64,000 nucleotides of DNA from Streptomyces sp. Je 1-369. Lineage in GTDB: Bacteria > Actinomycetota > Actinomycetes > Streptomycetales > Streptomycetaceae. The notes under the pieces are model-generated. The model was not told the origin of the DNA and did no database searches. It saw nothing but the letters and a program-made list of their open reading frames with translations. The stretch spans positions 2,509,448-2,573,447 of the forward strand of contig NZ_CP101750.1 of the NCBI RefSeq assembly GCF_026810505.1, read 5' to 3'. The translations under genes and the position numbers were made by a program. The stretch's first letter is position 1. The number at the start of each line of letters is the position of its first letter. This document shows, one piece after another, positions 16,634 to 26,513 of this stretch.

Positions 16634-18190
16634 GTGACTGCTCTGACTCTCAGCACCGCCGCCGCGACCGGCCTGCGTGCCGACGCGATCGTCGTCGGTG
16701 TCGCCAAGGGCGCTGGATCCAAGGGGGGCCTGGTCATCGCCCCCGGCGCCGAGGCCGTGGACAAGGCGTACGACGGCAAGCTCGCGTCCGTCCTGGAGAC
16801 CCTCGGCGCCTCGGGCGGCGAGGGTGAGGTGACGAAGCTTCCCGCGCCGTCCGGCTTCAAGGCCCCGGTCGTCGTCGCGGTCGGTCTCGGCGAGGTCCCG
16901 GAGAAGGACGAGACGTACGGCACGGACGCCCTGCGCCGCGCCGCCGGTGCTGCCGCGCGCGCCCTGACCGGCTCGAAGAAGGCCGCGTTCGCGCTGCCCG
17001 TCGAGGACGCCGCGGACGCCGGCGCGCTGGCCGAGGGCGCCCTGCTCGGCGCCTACTCGTTCGACGCGTACAAGAGCATCGCCGACGCCAAGGCCACGAA
17101 GAAGAACGGCAAGGACGCCAAGGCGCCCCTCGCCGAGGTCGCCCTGCTCGGCGGCAAGCCCCGCGACAAGGCGTACAAGGCCGCCGTCGAGCGCGCCATC
17201 GCCGTCGCCGAGGAGCTGAACCGCGCCCGCGACCTGGTGAACACCCCGCCGAACGACCTCAACCCCGAGGCGTTCGCCGCCGTCGCCCAGGCCGCGGCCA
17301 AGGAGCACGGCATCAAGGTCCAGGTGTTCGACGAGAAGGCCCTCGCCAAGGGCGGCTTCGGCGGCATCCTCGGCGTCGGCGTCGGCTCCGACGCCCCGCC
17401 GCGCCTGGTGAAGCTCTCGTACACGAGCTCCAAGGCAGGCAAGAACACGAAGCACCTCGCCTTCGTCGGCAAGGGCATCACGTACGACTCGGGCGGCATC
17501 TCGCTGAAGCCCGCCGGTCACAACGAGACCATGAAGTGCGACATGGCCGGTGCCGCCGCGGTCTTCGCCGCCGTCGTCGCCGCCGCTCGCCTCGGCCTCG
17601 AGGTGAACGTCACCGGCTGGCTGGCGCTCGCCGAGAACATGCCGTCCGGCTCCGCGACCCGCCCCGGCGACGTCCTGCGGATGTACAGCGGCAAGACCGT
17701 CGAGGTCCTCAACACCGACGCCGAGGGCCGTCTCGTCCTGGCCGACGCCATCGCCAAGGCCTCCGAGGACCAGCCCGACGCGATCGTCGACGTGGCGACG
17801 CTGACCGGCGCCATGATGATGGCGCTCGGCAACCGCACCTTCGGCATCATGGCCAACGACGACGCCTTCCGCACCTCGATCCACGAGATCGCCGAGGAGG
17901 TCGGCGAGCCGTCCTGGCCGATGCCGCTCCCCGCCGACCTGCGCAAGGGCATGGACTCCCCCACCGCCGACATCGCCAACATGGGCGAGCGGATGGGCGG
18001 CGGCCTGGTCGCCGGTCTCTTCCTGAAGGAGTTCGTCGGCGAGGGCATCGCCTGGGCCCACCTCGACATCGCGGGCCCGGCCTTCCACGAGGGCGCCCCG
18101 TTCGGCTACACCCCCAAGGGCGGCACCGGCTCCGCCGTCCGCACCCTGGTCCGGCTCGCCGAGCACACCGCCTCGGGCGACCTGGGCTGA
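16634..18190 (+). CDS. pepA: Leucyl aminopeptidase (M17, PepA)
   Basis: A 518-aa M17 metallo-aminopeptidase, normally a cytosolic hexamer with two metal ions that releases N-terminal residues. The C-terminal catalytic domain shows GKGITYDSGGISLKP and the family signature NTDAEGRLVLADA (N360 onward), plus VDVATLTGAMMMALG. The N-terminal about 170 residues are the variable domain. GTG 16634 is preceded by GAAAGAGGA; the open frame extends upstream through cobS in another frame, which is not coding. A perfect hairpin follows. Confidence 0.95.
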   Translation: MTALTLSTAAATGLRADAIVVGVAKGAGSKGGLVIAPGAEAVDKAYDGKLASVLETLGASGGEGEVTKLPAPSGFKAPVVVAVGLGEVPEKDETYGTDALRRAAGAAARALTGSKKAAFALPVEDAADAGALAEGALLGAYSFDAYKSIADAKATKKNGKDAKAPLAEVALLGGKPRDKAYKAAVERAIAVAEELNRARDLVNTPPNDLNPEAFAAVAQAAAKEHGIKVQVFDEKALAKGGFGGILGVGVGSDAPPRLVKLSYTSSKAGKNTKHLAFVGKGITYDSGGISLKPAGHNETMKCDMAGAAAVFAAVVAAARLGLEVNVTGWLALAENMPSGSATRPGDVLRMYSGKTVEVLNTDAEGRLVLADAIAKASEDQPDAIVDVATLTGAMMMALGNRTFGIMANDDAFRTSIHEIAEEVGEPSWPMPLPADLRKGMDSPTADIANMGERMGGGLVAGLFLKEFVGEGIAWAHLDIAGPAFHEGAPFGYTPKGGTGSAVRTLVRLAEHTASGDLG

Positions 18191-18201
18191 TCGCGTACGA
18201 A

Positions 18202-18240
18202 CCGAGGGCCCCGGACCCGTCTGGTGTCCGGGGCCCTCGG
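18202..18240 (+). terminator. Hairpin terminator after pepA
   Basis: A perfect 15-bp stem CCGAGGGCCCCGGAC (18202-18216) pairs with 18226-18240 around a 9-nt loop. Confidence 0.85.
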
Positions 18241-18485
18241 TGATTTCGCCCTGAACGAAATCCGTACGTTCGTACGCAAGAGATGGCCCTGAAGACGGTC
18301 GATCCGACGTCTCACAGCCTGGCCCGGCGTCCCGTCTCCCGCCGACAAGTGCGAAGATGGGTTCTCGGCAGGACAGGGCCCCCACCAAAGGGCCGAAACA
18401 AGAGCGGCCGAATACCAGCCGACCGACCGGTCGTCCCCCGCGCAAAGGGGTCCGGCGTACGGCGCACATGCATGGAGGACGTGAC

Positions 18486-19874
18486 GTGGCGAACGACGCC
18501 AGCACCGTTTTCGACCTAGTGATTCTCGGCGGCGGTAGCGGCGGTTACGCCGCGGCCCTGCGCGGAGCGCAGCTGGGCCTGGACGTCGCACTGATCGAGA
18601 AGAACAAGCTCGGCGGCACCTGCCTGCACAACGGCTGCATCCCCACGAAGGCGCTGCTGCACGCCGGCGAGATCGCCGACCAGGCGCGCGAGGCCGACCA
18701 GTTCGGCGTGAAGGCCACCTTCGAGGGCATCGACATGGCGGCCGTCCACAAGTACAAGGACGACGTGATCTCGGGGCTCTACAAGGGCCTCCAGGGCCTC
18801 GTGGCCTCCCGCAAGGTGACGTACATCGAGGGCGAGGGCAAGCTCTCCTCCCCGACCTCGGTCGACGTGAACGGCCAGCGTGTCCAGGGCCGCCACGTCC
18901 TCCTCGCGACCGGCTCCGTGCCGAAGTCGCTGCCGGGCCTGGAGATCGACGGCAACCGCATCATCTCCTCGGACCACGGCCTGACCCTGGACCGCGTGCC
19001 GAAGTCCGCGATCATCCTGGGCGGCGGCGTCATCGGCGTCGAGTTCGCCTCGGCGTGGAAGTCCTTCGGGGCCGACGTCACGGTCATCGAGGGCCTCAAG
19101 CACCTCGTGCCCGTCGAGGACGAGAACAGCTCCAAGCTTCTTGAGCGCGCGTTCCGCAAGCGCGGCATCAAGTTCAACCTCGGCACCTTCTTCGACAAGG
19201 CCGAGTACACGCAGGACGGCGTCCGCGTGACCCTCGCCGACGGCAAGACCTTCGAGGCCGAGGTCCTCCTGGTCGCCATCGGCCGCGGCCCGGTCTCGCA
19301 GGGCCTCGGTTACGAGGAGCAGGGCGTCGCCATGGACCGTGGCTACGTCCTCGTCGACGAGTACATGCAGACCAACGTGCCCACCATTTCGGCCGTGGGC
19401 GACCTGGTGCCGACCCTCCAGCTCGCGCACGTCGGCTTCGCCGAGGGCATGCTGGTGGCGGAGCGCCTGGCCGGTCTCAAGACCGTCCCGGTCGACTACG
19501 ACGGCGTGCCCCGGGTGACGTACTGCCACCCCGAGGTCGCCTCCGTGGGCATCACCGAGGCCAAGGCCAAGGAGATCTACGGCGCGGACAAGGTCGTCGC
19601 CCTCAAGTACAACCTCGCGGGCAACGGCAAGAGCAAGATCCTCAAGACCGCGGGCGAGATCAAGCTCGTCCAGGTCAAGGACGGTGCCGTGGTCGGCGTC
19701 CACATGGTCGGCGACCGCATGGGCGAGCAGGTCGGCGAAGCCCAGCTGATCTACAACTGGGAAGCGCTGCCGGCCGAGGTGGCCCAGCTCATCCACGCCC
19801 ACCCGACCCAGAACGAGGCGCTCGGCGAGGCCCACCTGGCCCTGGCGGGCAAGCCGCTGCACTCCCACGACTGA
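18486..19874 (+). CDS. lpdA: Dihydrolipoyl dehydrogenase (E3)
   Basis: A 462-aa FAD flavoprotein that reoxidises dihydrolipoamide in 2-oxoacid dehydrogenase complexes. FAD-binding GGGSGGYAAALR, redox disulfide GGTCLHNGCIP (C46/C51), NAD-binding GGGVIGVEFASAW, FAD motif ISAVGDLV and the C-terminal catalytic HAHPTQNEAL (His/Glu) are all present. GTG 18486 follows GGAGG at a 7-nt spacing. It lies 66 bp upstream of the lipoyl E2 gene, forming an E3-E2 operon. Confidence 0.97.
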   Translation: MANDASTVFDLVILGGGSGGYAAALRGAQLGLDVALIEKNKLGGTCLHNGCIPTKALLHAGEIADQAREADQFGVKATFEGIDMAAVHKYKDDVISGLYKGLQGLVASRKVTYIEGEGKLSSPTSVDVNGQRVQGRHVLLATGSVPKSLPGLEIDGNRIISSDHGLTLDRVPKSAIILGGGVIGVEFASAWKSFGADVTVIEGLKHLVPVEDENSSKLLERAFRKRGIKFNLGTFFDKAEYTQDGVRVTLADGKTFEAEVLLVAIGRGPVSQGLGYEEQGVAMDRGYVLVDEYMQTNVPTISAVGDLVPTLQLAHVGFAEGMLVAERLAGLKTVPVDYDGVPRVTYCHPEVASVGITEAKAKEIYGADKVVALKYNLAGNGKSKILKTAGEIKLVQVKDGAVVGVHMVGDRMGEQVGEAQLIYNWEALPAEVAQLIHAHPTQNEALGEAHLALAGKPLHSHD

Positions 19875-19940
19875 CCCTCGGTCATTCGGGCGCGACGAGA
19901 CGACCAGACTTCCGCAATTCTGTAAGGAGCAACTGAAACC

Positions 19941-21725
19941 ATGGCGGTTTCCGTATCCCTTCCGGCGCTCGGCGAGAGCGTCACCGAGGGCACTGTCACC
20001 CGTTGGCTGAAGGCCGAGGGCGAGCGCGTCGAGGCCGACGAGCCGCTGCTCGAGGTGTCGACCGACAAGGTCGACACCGAGATCCCCTCCCCGGCCGCCG
20101 GCATCCTGGCATCCATCAAGGTCGCCGAGGACGAGACCGTCGAGGTCGGCGCCGAGCTCGCCGTCATCGACGACGGCTCCGGCGACGCGGGCGGCTCGGC
20201 CGCTCCGGCGCAGGAGGAGGCCCCGGCCGCCCCCGCGCAGGAGGAGGCCCCGCAGCAGGAGGAGGCCCCGGCCCAGGCCGAGGCGCCCGCCGCCCCCGCC
20301 CCGTCCGGCGGTTCCGCCGAGGGCACCGATGTCACCCTGCCCGCGCTCGGCGAGTCCGTCACCGAGGGCACCGTCACCCGCTGGCTGAAGGAGGTCGGCG
20401 AGGAGGTCGCGGCCGACGAGCCCCTCCTCGAGGTCTCGACGGACAAGGTCGACACCGAGATCCCCTCGCCGGTCGCGGGCGTGCTGCTCGAGATCGTCGT
20501 CGGTGAGGACGAGACCGCCGAGGTCGGCGCCAAGCTCGCCGTCATCGGTGCGCCCGGTGCCGCTCCGGCGCAGGCCGAGGCCCCGGCCCCGGCCGCCCCG
20601 GCCAAGGAGGAGGCCCCGGCTCCGGCCCCGGCCGCCCCCGCGCAGCCCGCGGCTCCGGCCGCCCCGGCCGCCCCGGCCGCCGCCCCCGCGGCTCCGGCCA
20701 AGCCCGCCGCTGCCGCCCCGGCGCCGGCTCAGCCCGCCGCCCCGGCCCAGTCGGCTCCGGCCGCGCCCGCCGCCCCGGCGCAGGCCACCCCGGCCGACGA
20801 CGGTGCGTACGTGACGCCGCTGGTGCGCAAGCTCGCCACCGAGAACGGTGTGAACCTCTCCGAGGTCACCGGTTCCGGTGTCGGCGGCCGCATCCGCAAG
20901 CAGGACGTCATCGCCGCCGCCGAGGCCAAGAAGTCGGCCCCGGCCCCGGCCGCCGCCGCCCCGGCCGCCGCTTCGAAGGCCCCGGCCCTCGAGGTCTCGC
21001 CGCTCCGCGGCCAGACGGTCAAGATGACCCGCATGCGCAAGGTCATCGGCGACAACATGATGAAGGCCCTGCACTCGCAGGCCCAGCTGACCTCGGTCGT
21101 CGAGGTCGACATCACCAAGCTGATGAAGCTGCGCGCCAAGGCGAAGGACTCCTTCGCGGCCCGCGAGGGCGTCAAGCTCTCGCCGATGCCGTTCTTCGTC
21201 AAGGCCGCCGCCCAGGCGCTGAAGGCCCACCCGGTCATCAACGCCCGGATCAACGAGGACGAAGGCACGATCACGTACTTCGACTCGGAGAACATCGGCA
21301 TCGCCGTGGACGCCGAGAAGGGTCTGATGACCCCGGTCATCAAGGGTGCGGGCGACCTCAACATCGCCGGTATCTCGAAGAAGACCGCGGAGCTGGCCGG
21401 CAAGGCCCGTGGCGGTGGCCTCACCCCGGACGACATGTCCGGCGCCACCTTCACGATCTCCAACACCGGTTCGCGCGGCGCCCTGTTCGACACGGTCATC
21501 GTGCCGCCGAACCAGGCCGCCATCCTCGGCATCGGTGCCACGGTCAAGCGCCCGGTCGTCATCAACCACCCCGACCTGGGCGAGACCATCGCGGTGCGGG
21601 ACATGACGTACCTGTCGCTCTCCTACGACCACCGTCTGGTGGACGGCGCGGACGCCGCCCGCTACCTGACCGCGGTCAAGGCGATCCTGGAGGCCGGCGA
21701 GTTCGAGGTCGAGCTCGGCCTGTAG
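19941..21725 (+). CDS. sucB: 2-oxoacid dehydrogenase E2 with two lipoyl domains (SucB/AceF type)
   Basis: A 594-aa acyltransferase. Two near-identical lipoyl domains (lipoyl lysines K43 and K169 in [11 protein letters not shown]) are joined by long Ala/Pro/Glu linkers. A peripheral-subunit-binding domain ([16 protein letters not shown]...[11 protein letters not shown], about 290-335) and the catalytic domain ending [19 protein letters not shown] follow. Often named dihydrolipoamide succinyltransferase, but linkage to lpd and aceE makes a pyruvate dehydrogenase E2 role, or a shared PDH/OGDH E2 as in Corynebacterium, equally likely. AAGGAG precedes the ATG. Confidence 0.94.
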   Translation: MAVSVSLPALGESVTEGTVTRWLKAEGERVEADEPLLEVSTDKVDTEIPSPAAGILASIKVAEDETVEVGAELAVIDDGSGDAGGSAAPAQEEAPAAPAQEEAPQQEEAPAQAEAPAAPAPSGGSAEGTDVTLPALGESVTEGTVTRWLKEVGEEVAADEPLLEVSTDKVDTEIPSPVAGVLLEIVVGEDETAEVGAKLAVIGAPGAAPAQAEAPAPAAPAKEEAPAPAPAAPAQPAAPAAPAAPAAAPAAPAKPAAAAPAPAQPAAPAQSAPAAPAAPAQATPADDGAYVTPLVRKLATENGVNLSEVTGSGVGGRIRKQDVIAAAEAKKSAPAPAAAAPAAASKAPALEVSPLRGQTVKMTRMRKVIGDNMMKALHSQAQLTSVVEVDITKLMKLRAKAKDSFAAREGVKLSPMPFFVKAAAQALKAHPVINARINEDEGTITYFDSENIGIAVDAEKGLMTPVIKGAGDLNIAGISKKTAELAGKARGGGLTPDDMSGATFTISNTGSRGALFDTVIVPPNQAAILGIGATVKRPVVINHPDLGETIAVRDMTYLSLSYDHRLVDGADAARYLTAVKAILEAGEFEVELGL

Positions 21726-21768
21726 TCCTGCGGCCCCCGCGGCTGTAAGACTCGTCTCATCAGCGCGT

Positions 21769-21802
21769 ACGCCCCCGTTCGGAGGTTTCCGGACGGGGGC
21801 GT
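21769..21802 (+). terminator. Hairpin terminator after sucB
   Basis: A 15-bp stem (21769-21783 / 21788-21802, one G-U-type mismatch) around a GGTT tetraloop closes the lpd-sucB unit. Confidence 0.85.
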
Positions 21803-21860
21803 CGCCGTATTGTCTAGGGGTCACAACGCCCTGGGGCGCTGCCCCGCCGGAGGAGCCCAC

Positions 21861-22484
21861 ATGACCGCGCCCGTTGTTCACTCGCTGCGCGAACAGATCC
21901 GCGAGCACATCGTGGAGGGGATCGTCAGCGGGCGCTGGAAGCCGGGCGAGCGCATCGTGGAGCGCCGGATCGCGGTGGAGCTCGAGGTCTCCCAGACCCC
22001 CGTCCGTGAGGCGCTGCGCGAGCTGGAGACGCTCCGGCTCATCGAGTCGGCGCCCAACAAGGGTGTACGCGTACGCAACTTGACCGCCGCCGACCTGGAG
22101 GAGAGCTACCCGGTCCGTGCGGGCCTGGAAGCCATCGCCGCCGAGCTGGCGGCCGGACGGCTCGCCGAGGACTGCTCGGCCCTGGAGCCCCATGTCGCGG
22201 CCCTGTACGAAGCGGACAGGGCCTCCGACGGCACCGCCCAGGTGCGGCACACCGTGGGTTTCCACCGCGAGCTGGTGCGCGCCGCGGACAACTCCGTGCT
22301 GCTGCACACCTGGGAGGGCCTCGGCATCGAGGTCTTCACGGCGCTCTCCATCCGCTGGCTCGGCACGGTCCAGCAGTCGTACGCGGAGGAGCACGAGGCC
22401 CTGGTCTCCGCCTTCCGGCGCCGTGACCCGGCCATCGCGGACCTGGTCAAGTCCCACGTCCTCGGGTGCGCACCGCGTCCGTGA
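21861..22484 (+). CDS. GntR-family (FCD/FadR) transcriptional regulator
   Basis: A 207-aa regulator. The N-terminal winged helix (SLREQIREHIVEGIVSGRWKPGERI ... SQTPVREALRELE) is typical GntR; the C-terminal all-helical FCD domain shows HTVGFHRELVRAADN, with metal/ligand-binding His residues. The start is ATG 21861 after GGAGGAG. It sits between the E2 gene and aceE and is a good candidate to control aceE through the palindrome at 22627, in the way PdhR (also GntR/FCD) controls E. coli aceEF; this link is inferred. Confidence 0.92.
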   Translation: MTAPVVHSLREQIREHIVEGIVSGRWKPGERIVERRIAVELEVSQTPVREALRELETLRLIESAPNKGVRVRNLTAADLEESYPVRAGLEAIAAELAAGRLAEDCSALEPHVAALYEADRASDGTAQVRHTVGFHRELVRAADNSVLLHTWEGLGIEVFTALSIRWLGTVQQSYAEEHEALVSAFRRRDPAIADLVKSHVLGCAPRP

Positions 22485-22625
22485 CACCCACGCTCATCCG
22501 TGGCGCCTTGACTGCAAACGTGCTCTCACCTGCGTAAACCCTTCAAATCGAAGGCACCGCGTGCCCGCTTTGCTGGCACCGGATGCCTACTTTCTCGGTG
22601 TGGAGAGGTTTTCCGCTTCAACCCT

Positions 22626-22655
22626 TTGATCGATCATCGATCACGGAGTTACAGT
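22626..22655 (+). promoter_or_regulatory. aceE promoter (TTGATC - 18 bp - TACAGT)
   Basis: TTGATC (22626-22631) and TACAGT (22650-22655) are spaced by 18 bp, a good vegetative-type promoter, predicting a start near 22662 and a 5' leader of about 100 nt before ATG 22761. Confidence 0.6.
22627..22643. promoter_or_regulatory. Palindromic operator in aceE promoter
   Basis: TGATCGAT-C-ATCGATCA is a perfect 8-1-8 palindrome covering the -35 element. Its size and position suit a dimeric GntR-type repressor; the adjacent GntR/FCD gene is the leading candidate. Confidence 0.6.
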
Positions 22656-22760
22656 CTCCGACGGGCTCTCACCAGAGCTTCACGCCCTGTCCTGCCAAGA
22701 ACCGGGCACCCCCACCCCTTACCGAACAGGGGACCCCCTCCGACTCAGGAAGGCGGCGAC

Positions 22761-25457
22761 ATGACCGACCCCTCCGCAATCCAGCCGAGCGAGCTCGACC
22801 AGCTCCCGGACCGCGACCCCGAGGAGACCGCCGAATGGCAGGCCTCCCTGGACGCCGTCACCGAGGCGGCCGGGCCGCATCGTGCCGCATACCTCATGCG
22901 CCGCACGCTGGAGCGCGCCGAGGGCGCGGGCCTGGCGCTGCCCAAGCTGCTTGAGACCGACTACGTCAACACCATCCCCACCTCCGCCGAGCCGGCAGTC
23001 GACGGCGACGAGGAGATGGAGCGCAAGATCACTGCGTGGAACCGCTGGAACGCGGCCGCCATGGTCACGCGCGGCTCCAAGCACGGTGTCGGCGGCCACA
23101 TCGCGACCTTCGCGTCCGCGGCCTGGCTGTACGAGACCGGCTTCAACCACTTCTTCAAGGGCAAGGAGGGGGACGGTTCCGGCGACCAGCTGTACATCCA
23201 GGGCCACGCCTCCCCCGGCATCTACGCCCGCGCCTTCCTCGACGGCCGCCTGAACGAGGCGCAGCTCGACAACTTCCGGCAGGAGGCGGGCGGCAACGGC
23301 CTGCCCTCCTACCCGCACCCGCGCCGTCTGCCCTGGCTGTGGGAGTTCCCGACCGTCTCCATGGGTCTGGGCCCGCTCTCCGCCATCTACCAGGCGCGCT
23401 TCAACCGGTACCTCACCAACCGCGGCATCAAGGACGTCTCCGCCTCGCACGTGTGGGCGTTCCTCGGTGACGGCGAGATGGACGAGCCCGAGTCGACGGC
23501 GGCCCTCGCACTGGCCGCGCGTGAGGGTCTCGACAACCTCACGTACGTCATCAACTGCAACCTGCAGCGCCTCGACGGCCCGGTCCGCGCCAACTTCCGC
23601 GTGGTCCAGGAGCTGGAGGCCCAGTTCCGCGGCGCCGGCTGGAACGTCATCAAGATCATGTGGGGCAACGCCTGGGACGAGCTCTTCCAGCTCGACACCA
23701 CCGGCGCCCTGGTCCGCCGCCTCCGCGAGGTGCCGGACGCGCAGTTCCAGACGTACGCGACGCGCGACGCCGCCTACATCCGTGAGCACTTCTTCGGTGC
23801 CGAGCCCGCGCTCGCCGAGATGGCGAAGCTGCTCAGCGACGACAAGATCAGCGAGTGCTTCCACCTCTCGCGCGGCGGCCACGAGGCCCGCAAGGTCTAC
23901 GCGGCCTACCGCGCGGCGCTCACCCACAAGGGCGCGCCGACCGTGATCCTCGCGCAGACGGTCAAGGGCTTCACCCTCGGCAAGGGCTTCGAGTCCAAGA
24001 ACGCCAACCACCAGATGAAGAAGCTGACGGTGGACGAGTTCAAGGACATGCGCGACCTGCTCGGTCTGCCGATCCCGGACAGCGACTTCGTCGACGGCCA
24101 GGTGCCCTACGGCCACCCCGGCGCCGACTCCCCCGAGGTCCGCTACCTCCAGGAGCGCCGTGCCGCGCTCGGCGGTCCGGCCCCGGCCCGCCGCACGCAG
24201 CCGCTCGCCCCGCTGCCCGCCGCCGCGGACAAGACCTTCGCCTCCTTCGACAAGGGCTCGGGCTCGCAGTCGGTGGCGACGACCATGGCGTTCGTACGCC
24301 TGGTCAAGGACCTCGTACGCGACAAGCAGACCGGCAAGCGCTGGGTGCCGATCGTCCCCGACGAGGCGCGCACCTTCGGCATGGAGTCGCTCTTCCCGTC
24401 GCTCGGCATCTACTCGCCGAAGGGCCAGACGTACGAGCCGGTCGACCGCGACCAGCTGATGTACTACAAGGAAGCCAAGGACGGCCAGATCCTCAACGAG
24501 GGGATCACCGAGGCCGGTTCGATGGCGGACTTCATCGCCGCGTCCACCGCGTACGCCACGCACGGCGAAGCGATGATCCCGTTCTACATCTTCTACTCGA
24601 TGTTCGGCTGGCAGCGCACGGCCGACCAGATGTGGCAGCTCGGCGACCAGCTCGGCCGCGGCTTCCTCGTCGGCGCCACCGCGGGCCGCACGACGCTGAC
24701 GGGTGAGGGTCTCCAGCACGCGGACGGTCACTCGCCGGTGATCGCCGCGACCAACCCGGCCGCCCTGTCGTACGACCCGGCGTTCGCGTACGAGATCGCC
24801 GCGATCGTCAAGGAGGGTCTGCGCCGCATGTACGGCGAGGCCCACGAGGGCGAAGACCAGAACGTCTTCTACTACCTCACCGTCTACAACGAGCCCATGC
24901 CGCAGCCCGCGAAGCCCGCGGGTGTCGACGAGGGCATCGTCAAGGGCCTGTACCGCTTCAACACGGCGGAGTCCGCGGGGCTCTCCCCCGCGGCCAACGC
25001 CTCGCGCATCCAGCTGCTCGGTTCGGGTACGGCCATCCACTGGACCCTCGCCGCGCAGAAGATGCTCGCCGAGGAGTGGGGCGTGGCCGCCGACGTGTGG
25101 TCCGCGACCTCGTGGACGGAGCTGCGCCGCGACGCGCTGGAGGCCGACGAGGCCATCCTGCGCGGCGAGGAGCGCGTCCCGTACATCCGTACGGTGCTCG
25201 AGGGCGCCCAGGGCCCGGTCCTCGCCGTCTCCGACTACATGCGTCAGGTCCCCGACCAGATCGCGCAGTGGGTCGAGCAGGACTACTCGTCGCTCGGTGC
25301 GGACGGCTTCGGCCTGTCCGACACGCGTGACGCCGCCCGCCGTCACTTCGGCATCGACGCGGAGTCGATCGTCGTCGCCGCGCTGGCGCAGCTCGCCCGC
25401 CGCGGCGAGGTGCCTGCCTCCGCGGTGAAGGAGGCGCGGGCCAAGTACGGCCTGTAG
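22761..25457 (+). CDS. aceE: Pyruvate dehydrogenase E1 component, homodimeric type
   Basis: An 898-aa thiamine-diphosphate enzyme that decarboxylates pyruvate and acetylates the E2 lipoyl group. The ThDP motif [10 protein letters not shown]...[16 protein letters not shown] and the N-terminal region [20 protein letters not shown] identify the single-chain AceE family (E. coli AceE is 887 aa). Later conserved blocks include [16 protein letters not shown] and [14 protein letters not shown]. The ATG follows GGAAGG. It is separated from lpd-sucB by the GntR gene and has its own promoter/operator and terminator. Confidence 0.97.
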   Translation: MTDPSAIQPSELDQLPDRDPEETAEWQASLDAVTEAAGPHRAAYLMRRTLERAEGAGLALPKLLETDYVNTIPTSAEPAVDGDEEMERKITAWNRWNAAAMVTRGSKHGVGGHIATFASAAWLYETGFNHFFKGKEGDGSGDQLYIQGHASPGIYARAFLDGRLNEAQLDNFRQEAGGNGLPSYPHPRRLPWLWEFPTVSMGLGPLSAIYQARFNRYLTNRGIKDVSASHVWAFLGDGEMDEPESTAALALAAREGLDNLTYVINCNLQRLDGPVRANFRVVQELEAQFRGAGWNVIKIMWGNAWDELFQLDTTGALVRRLREVPDAQFQTYATRDAAYIREHFFGAEPALAEMAKLLSDDKISECFHLSRGGHEARKVYAAYRAALTHKGAPTVILAQTVKGFTLGKGFESKNANHQMKKLTVDEFKDMRDLLGLPIPDSDFVDGQVPYGHPGADSPEVRYLQERRAALGGPAPARRTQPLAPLPAAADKTFASFDKGSGSQSVATTMAFVRLVKDLVRDKQTGKRWVPIVPDEARTFGMESLFPSLGIYSPKGQTYEPVDRDQLMYYKEAKDGQILNEGITEAGSMADFIAASTAYATHGEAMIPFYIFYSMFGWQRTADQMWQLGDQLGRGFLVGATAGRTTLTGEGLQHADGHSPVIAATNPAALSYDPAFAYEIAAIVKEGLRRMYGEAHEGEDQNVFYYLTVYNEPMPQPAKPAGVDEGIVKGLYRFNTAESAGLSPAANASRIQLLGSGTAIHWTLAAQKMLAEEWGVAADVWSATSWTELRRDALEADEAILRGEERVPYIRTVLEGAQGPVLAVSDYMRQVPDQIAQWVEQDYSSLGADGFGLSDTRDAARRHFGIDAESIVVAALAQLARRGEVPASAVKEARAKYGL

Positions 25458-25470
25458 CCCTCCGGCTCGA

Positions 25471-25516
25471 CATACGGGTGCGGCCCCTGCCTGACGGTGG
25501 GGGCCGCACCCGTATG
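25471..25516 (+). terminator. Hairpin terminator after aceE
   Basis: A perfect 17-bp stem CATACGGGTGCGGCCCC (25471-25487) pairs with 25500-25516 around a 12-nt loop, 14 nt after the stop. Confidence 0.9.
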
Positions 25517-25541
25517 CGCGCGGCGGCGGCATCATGGAGCC

Positions 25542-26513
25542 ATGCGCGCCGCCCGTCTCATCAAGATGGTCCTGCTGCTCCAGGCCAGGCCCTCCATGAC
25601 CGCCGCCGAACTGGCCGCCGAGCTGGAGGTCTCCGAGCGGACGATCACGCGCGACGCGCAGGCGCTGTCGGAGGCGGGCGTTCCCGTCTACGCCGACCGG
25701 GGCCGCACCGGCGGCTACCGGCTGATCGGCGGCTACCGCACCCGTCTCACGGGGCTCGGCCGCAGCGAGGCGGAGGCGCTGTTCCTGTCCGGGGTGCCGG
25801 GCGCGCTGCGGGAGATGGGACTCGCGGACGCGGCGTCGGCGGCCCGTCTGAAGGTGTCGGCGGCGCTGATGCCGTCGCTGCGGGACGCCTCGCAGAACGC
25901 GTCGCAGCGGTTCCATCTGGACGCGCCCGGCTGGTTCAGGGAGACGCCCGCCCCCGAGCTGCTGCCCGCCGTGGCGGACGCGGTGTGGGACGACCGGCGC
26001 GTGACCGCCCGCTACTGCCGCCAGGACACCGAGGTGGAGCGGGAGTTGGAGCCGTACGGGCTCGTCCTGAAGGCCGGTGTCTGGTATTTGTGTGCGCGGG
26101 TGCCCGAATCGGGGGTGTACCGCGTGTACCGCATCGACCGGTTCACCGCGGTCGTGGCGGGCGAGGAGCGGTTCGCGCGGGACGAGGAGTTCGACCTGCC
26201 GGGGTTCTGGGAGGAGCGGGCCGAGCAGTTCGCGCGGGCGATCCTGCGCTCCGAGGCCGTGGTGCGGCTCTCGGAGGCGGGCGTACGTCAGCTGCCTTAC
26301 GCCACCGACCGCGCCGTCGCACGGGAGGCGATGGGGACGGCGGGCGAGCCGGACGCGGCGGGTCGGGTGACGGTCACGCTGCCCGTCGAGAACGAGGACG
26401 TGGCGTACGCGCAGCTCCTGTCGCTCGGCCCGGAGGCGGAGGTCCTCGGGCCGCCGGGTCTGCGCGCACGCTTCGCGGAGGCCGCCGCGCGGGCGGCCGC
26501 GCTCTACCGGTAG
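25542..26513 (+). CDS. YafY-type HTH / WYL-domain transcriptional regulator
   Basis: A 323-aa regulator. The N-terminal DeoR-like HTH (RLIKMVLLLQARPSMTAAELAAELEVSERTITRDAQAL) is followed by the WYL ligand-sensing domain (VTARYCRQDTEVERELEPYGLVLKAGVWYLCARV) and a WCX C-terminal extension (VTVTLPVENEDVAYAQLLSLG). WYL proteins respond to nucleic acid or nucleotide ligands or to diverse effectors; the target is unknown. Its end overlaps the convergent SDR gene by 10 bp. Confidence 0.92.
   Translation: MRAARLIKMVLLLQARPSMTAAELAAELEVSERTITRDAQALSEAGVPVYADRGRTGGYRLIGGYRTRLTGLGRSEAEALFLSGVPGALREMGLADAASAARLKVSAALMPSLRDASQNASQRFHLDAPGWFRETPAPELLPAVADAVWDDRRVTARYCRQDTEVERELEPYGLVLKAGVWYLCARVPESGVYRVYRIDRFTAVVAGEERFARDEEFDLPGFWEERAEQFARAILRSEAVVRLSEAGVRQLPYATDRAVAREAMGTAGEPDAAGRVTVTLPVENEDVAYAQLLSLGPEAEVLGPPGLRARFAEAAARAAALYR

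Noticed and set aside
18516..22487. Long open frame on the minus strand (about 1,320 codons) antisense to lpd, sucB and the GntR gene
   Set aside because: It is the mirror of GC-biased third positions in the sense genes; it has no recognisable domain and shows Gly/Arg/Asp repeats typical of antisense frames. The sense proteins have complete catalytic motifs.
22719..25916. Long minus-strand open frame opposite aceE
   Set aside because: Antisense shadow of a gene with clear ThDP motifs; no start signal or family match.
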